Of a stretch of 6,613 nt of DNA, positions 5,211-6,613 are shown piece after piece (position 1 is the stretch's first letter; each line of letters begins with the position of its first letter). Both the position numbers and the translations under genes were made by a program. This DNA comes from Luminiphilus sp. GTDB lineage: Bacteria > Pseudomonadota > Gammaproteobacteria > Pseudomonadales > Halieaceae. Location: contig JAKMEU010000071.1 in assembly GCA_022425845.1 (NCBI GenBank), forward strand, positions 1 to 6,613, given 5' to 3'. The notes beneath the pieces were generated by a model. It did no database searches. It was given only the letters and a program-made list of their open reading frames with translations, and was not told the DNA's origin.

Positions 5211-5981
5211 ATGCAAGCGGGACTATCAGTTGATCTGGGCGGCAAGACCGCTCTCGTCACCGGAGCCAGTTCGGGTATCGGCGCGGCGGTAGCCACGGCG
5301 TATGCGCAGAACGGGGCCCGGGTTGTCGTTAATTATCCCGATCCGTCCCAGGAATCGGCGGCGCGGTCCGTGGTCGCGGCTATCGAGGGGCAGGGAGGCC
5401 AGGCGACTGCATTCTGTGCGGATGTCAGTGATGAGGGCCAGGTTGAAGCCATGTTTGAGGCGGTCGCCAGAGAAGCGGGCCGGCTCGACATCCTCGTGAA
5501 CAATGCCGGCATAGCGCATTCCAGCCCGGTGGAAACGCTGGAATTGGCTGATTTTCAACGGGTCATGAACGTTCATGTCATAGGCACATTTCTCTGCAGC
5601 CGTGCCGCGCTGCGCTTGATGTACGCGCAGGAGCAGGGATGCATTATCAATACGGCATCACAGCTGGCATACATTGGTGCGCCGGCGTTTTCACATTACA
5701 CGGCGGCGAAAGGCGCCATACTGTCATTCACCCGCAGTCTGGCGCTGGAAGTGGGCAGCCGGGATGTCCCGGTGAATGCCGTGGCGCCGGGAGCCACCAT
5801 GACTCCGATACTGGCAGATGTACCCGACGACGTACTGGATGCCATCAAGGCCAACATACCGGCTGGCAAGATCGCAACGGTGGACGATATCGTCGGGTCC
5901 TACCTGTTTCTTGCCAGTCAGGCGGCCCGCCATTTTCGAGGCCAGTGCATCAGCCCCAATGGAGGCGACGCGCTGCTCTAG
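5211..5981 (+). CDS. Short-chain dehydrogenase/reductase, classical FabG-like SDR
   Basis: The product has 256 residues, the standard length of classical SDRs. The cofactor-binding glycine motif TGASSGIG is at 17-24 and the fold-stabilising NNAG at 97-100. The catalytic tetrad is complete: Asn120, Ser150, Tyr163 and Lys167 (YTAAK). VNAVAPG (188-194) and the C-terminal NGGDALL are also typical. The enzyme interconverts an alcohol and a ketone or aldehyde using NAD(P)H in the cytoplasm. The second-strand end VVVNYPD lacks an acidic residue at the usual NAD-selecting position, so NADP use is plausible (inference). Sequence does not separate a FabG acyl-ACP reductase from a catabolic alcohol dehydrogenase. 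Its position 79 bases after the P450 suggests it oxidises the alcohol made by the P450. It converges with the acyltransferase gene across a 46-base gap. Confidence 0.93.
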   Translation: MQAGLSVDLGGKTALVTGASSGIGAAVATAYAQNGARVVVNYPDPSQESAARSVVAAIEGQGGQATAFCADVSDEGQVEAMFEAVAREAGRLDILVNNAGIAHSSPVETLELADFQRVMNVHVIGTFLCSRAALRLMYAQEQGCIINTASQLAYIGAPAFSHYTAAKGAILSFTRSLALEVGSRDVPVNAVAPGATMTPILADVPDDVLDAIKANIPAGKIATVDDIVGSYLFLASQAARHFRGQCISPNGGDALL

Positions 5982-5996
5982 GGACGGTCATTGTCG

Positions 5997-6009
5997 AGGG
6001 CATCGCCCT
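5997..6009. terminator. Small hairpin in the convergent gap (weak)
   Basis: AGGGC (5997-6001) pairs with GCCCT (6005-6009) around a 3-base loop, between the converging SDR and acyltransferase genes. Location suits a shared terminator, but the stem is only 5 bp and neither strand has a clear T-run after it. Confidence 0.22.
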
Positions 6010-6027
6010 GACGCAATTCCAAGCCGG

Positions 6028-6613
6028 TCAATTTTGACTGCTATGCGCTGATTTCGGCTGCCCGGCTCGCTGCACGCAGTCATAAAAGAACGTGGTCAGT
6101 TCCTGCCGGCTTTTCAGGTGTGCATAGTCTTCGGGCTGCAGCGGTCTGCCAATATCCAGCGCCACCGTGCTGCCAAAGCGCCGAAGCGCTTCACGCATGA
6201 GCATGGCCATACGCAGGGGTTCGGCGATATGGGATGCGACGTGAAACGGACGGCTGTTGCGGCCATGAAAAAAGACGGGCACCACGGTGGGCGTGTGCTG
6301 ACGGATCAACTTGGCTGCAAAGGTTGTCCAAGTGGCTTCGCGAACCGGCCCGAACCCCAACCGGTTGGCAGTCGAAACGGTTCCAGAGGGGAACAATACC
6401 AGGGGAATTCCCTGCCCCAGGGCCTGGCTTGCGAGTTGCTTGGCGCGGACATTGCGCCGCTCGGCCGCTCGCGTACGGCTAAAATCAATGGGCAGAAAAT
6501 GCTGCGCCAGATCGCGGTCCTGACACAGCAGTGAATTGATGACCACCCTGAAATCCCCGGAAACCTGCAGCGCAATGTTGCACATGACCAGACCATCGAG
6601 CACGCCGAAGGGG
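6028..6613 (-). CDS. Lysophospholipid-type acyltransferase (PlsC/OlsA-like), N-terminus outside the window
   Basis: The frame is open to the right edge, giving 194 complete visible residues plus missing N-terminal sequence. A GTG at 6603 could be taken as a start, but the codons before it read P-F-G, and PFGVLDG matches the catalytic block NHPxGxxDG of this acyltransferase group, so the GTG is an internal valine and the catalytic His should lie just beyond the edge. The second block, LVLFPSGTVS (about visible residues 71-80), corresponds to the FPEGT motif, with Ser in place of Glu. VVPVFFHGRNSRPF (about 110-123) matches the conserved strand and NSR motif seen in OlsA/hemolysin-like acyltransferases. 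These enzymes transfer fatty acyl groups from acyl-ACP or acyl-CoA to lysophospholipids or lyso-ornithine lipid at the inner membrane. Which acceptor is used is not visible, and a fused N-terminal domain cannot be excluded. It faces the SDR gene and is probably unrelated to the P450 pathway. Confidence 0.85.
   Translation of the reverse strand, partial: PFGVLDGLVMCNIALQVSGDFRVVINSLLCQDRDLAQHFLPIDFSRTRAAERRNVRAKQLASQALGQGIPLVLFPSGTVSTANRLGFGPVREATWTTFAAKLIRQHTPTVVPVFFHGRNSRPFHVASHIAEPLRMAMLMREALRRFGSTVALDIGRPLQPEDYAHLKSRQELTTFFYDCVQRAGQPKSAHSSQN

Noticed and set aside
6027..6038. 12-base palindrome GTCAA-TT-TTGAC at the acyltransferase stop codon
   Set aside because: Most of it lies within the coding end of the gene, the loop is only 2 bases, and no T-run follows, so neither operator nor terminator is supported.
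6028..6603. Acyltransferase starting at GTG 6603 as a complete gene
   Set aside because: The frame continues open to the edge and the preceding codons (P-F-G) belong to the first catalytic block, so the gene is truncated by the window.

Overview
The window looks like ordinary chromosome from a GC-rich proteobacterium. The best guess is a marine gammaproteobacterium of the Halieaceae (OM60/NOR5) type. That guess rests on the style of the genes (outer-membrane barrel ending in Phe, OlsA-like acyltransferase, CYP153/CYP125-like P450 next to an SDR), not on a marker gene, so it is an inference. No rRNA, tRNA, CRISPR array, transposase or phage gene is visible.

Left block (1-1427, minus strand): an outer-membrane beta-barrel protein with a small cysteine-rich N-terminal module (285-1427), followed downstream by the start of a probable lipoprotein that runs off the left edge (1-233). 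The two are co-directional, 51 bases apart and in the same reading frame, and form a plausible envelope operon. A 292-base divergent intergenic region (1428-1719) separates them from the plus-strand genes.

Middle block (1720-3678, plus strand): an exported NTF2/SnoaL-like protein (1720-2214), a GhrA-like D-2-hydroxyacid dehydrogenase (2290-3225) with a near-perfect 22-base palindrome upstream, and a small two-helix membrane protein of unknown function (3247-3678). A GC-rich 10-bp stem-loop closes this block.

Right block (3791-5981, plus strand): a complete class I-type bacterial cytochrome P450 with all signature motifs, then an SDR oxidoreductase of the FabG type. Hydroxylation by the P450 followed by alcohol oxidation by the SDR is a natural two-step route for a hydrophobic substrate (alkane, terpenoid or steroid-like), but the substrate cannot be read from sequence. 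No ferredoxin or ferredoxin reductase gene lies in the window, so electrons must come from elsewhere. The leader before the P450 is unusually dense in inverted repeats. Converging on the SDR from the right edge is a partial lysophospholipid-type acyltransferase (6028-6613, minus strand).

The most notable features are the Cys-rich/beta-barrel fusion, the symmetric sequences upstream of the dehydrogenase and the P450, and a codon-usage patch exactly over the Rossmann motif of the dehydrogenase. I see nothing that clearly amounts to a new multi-gene system.
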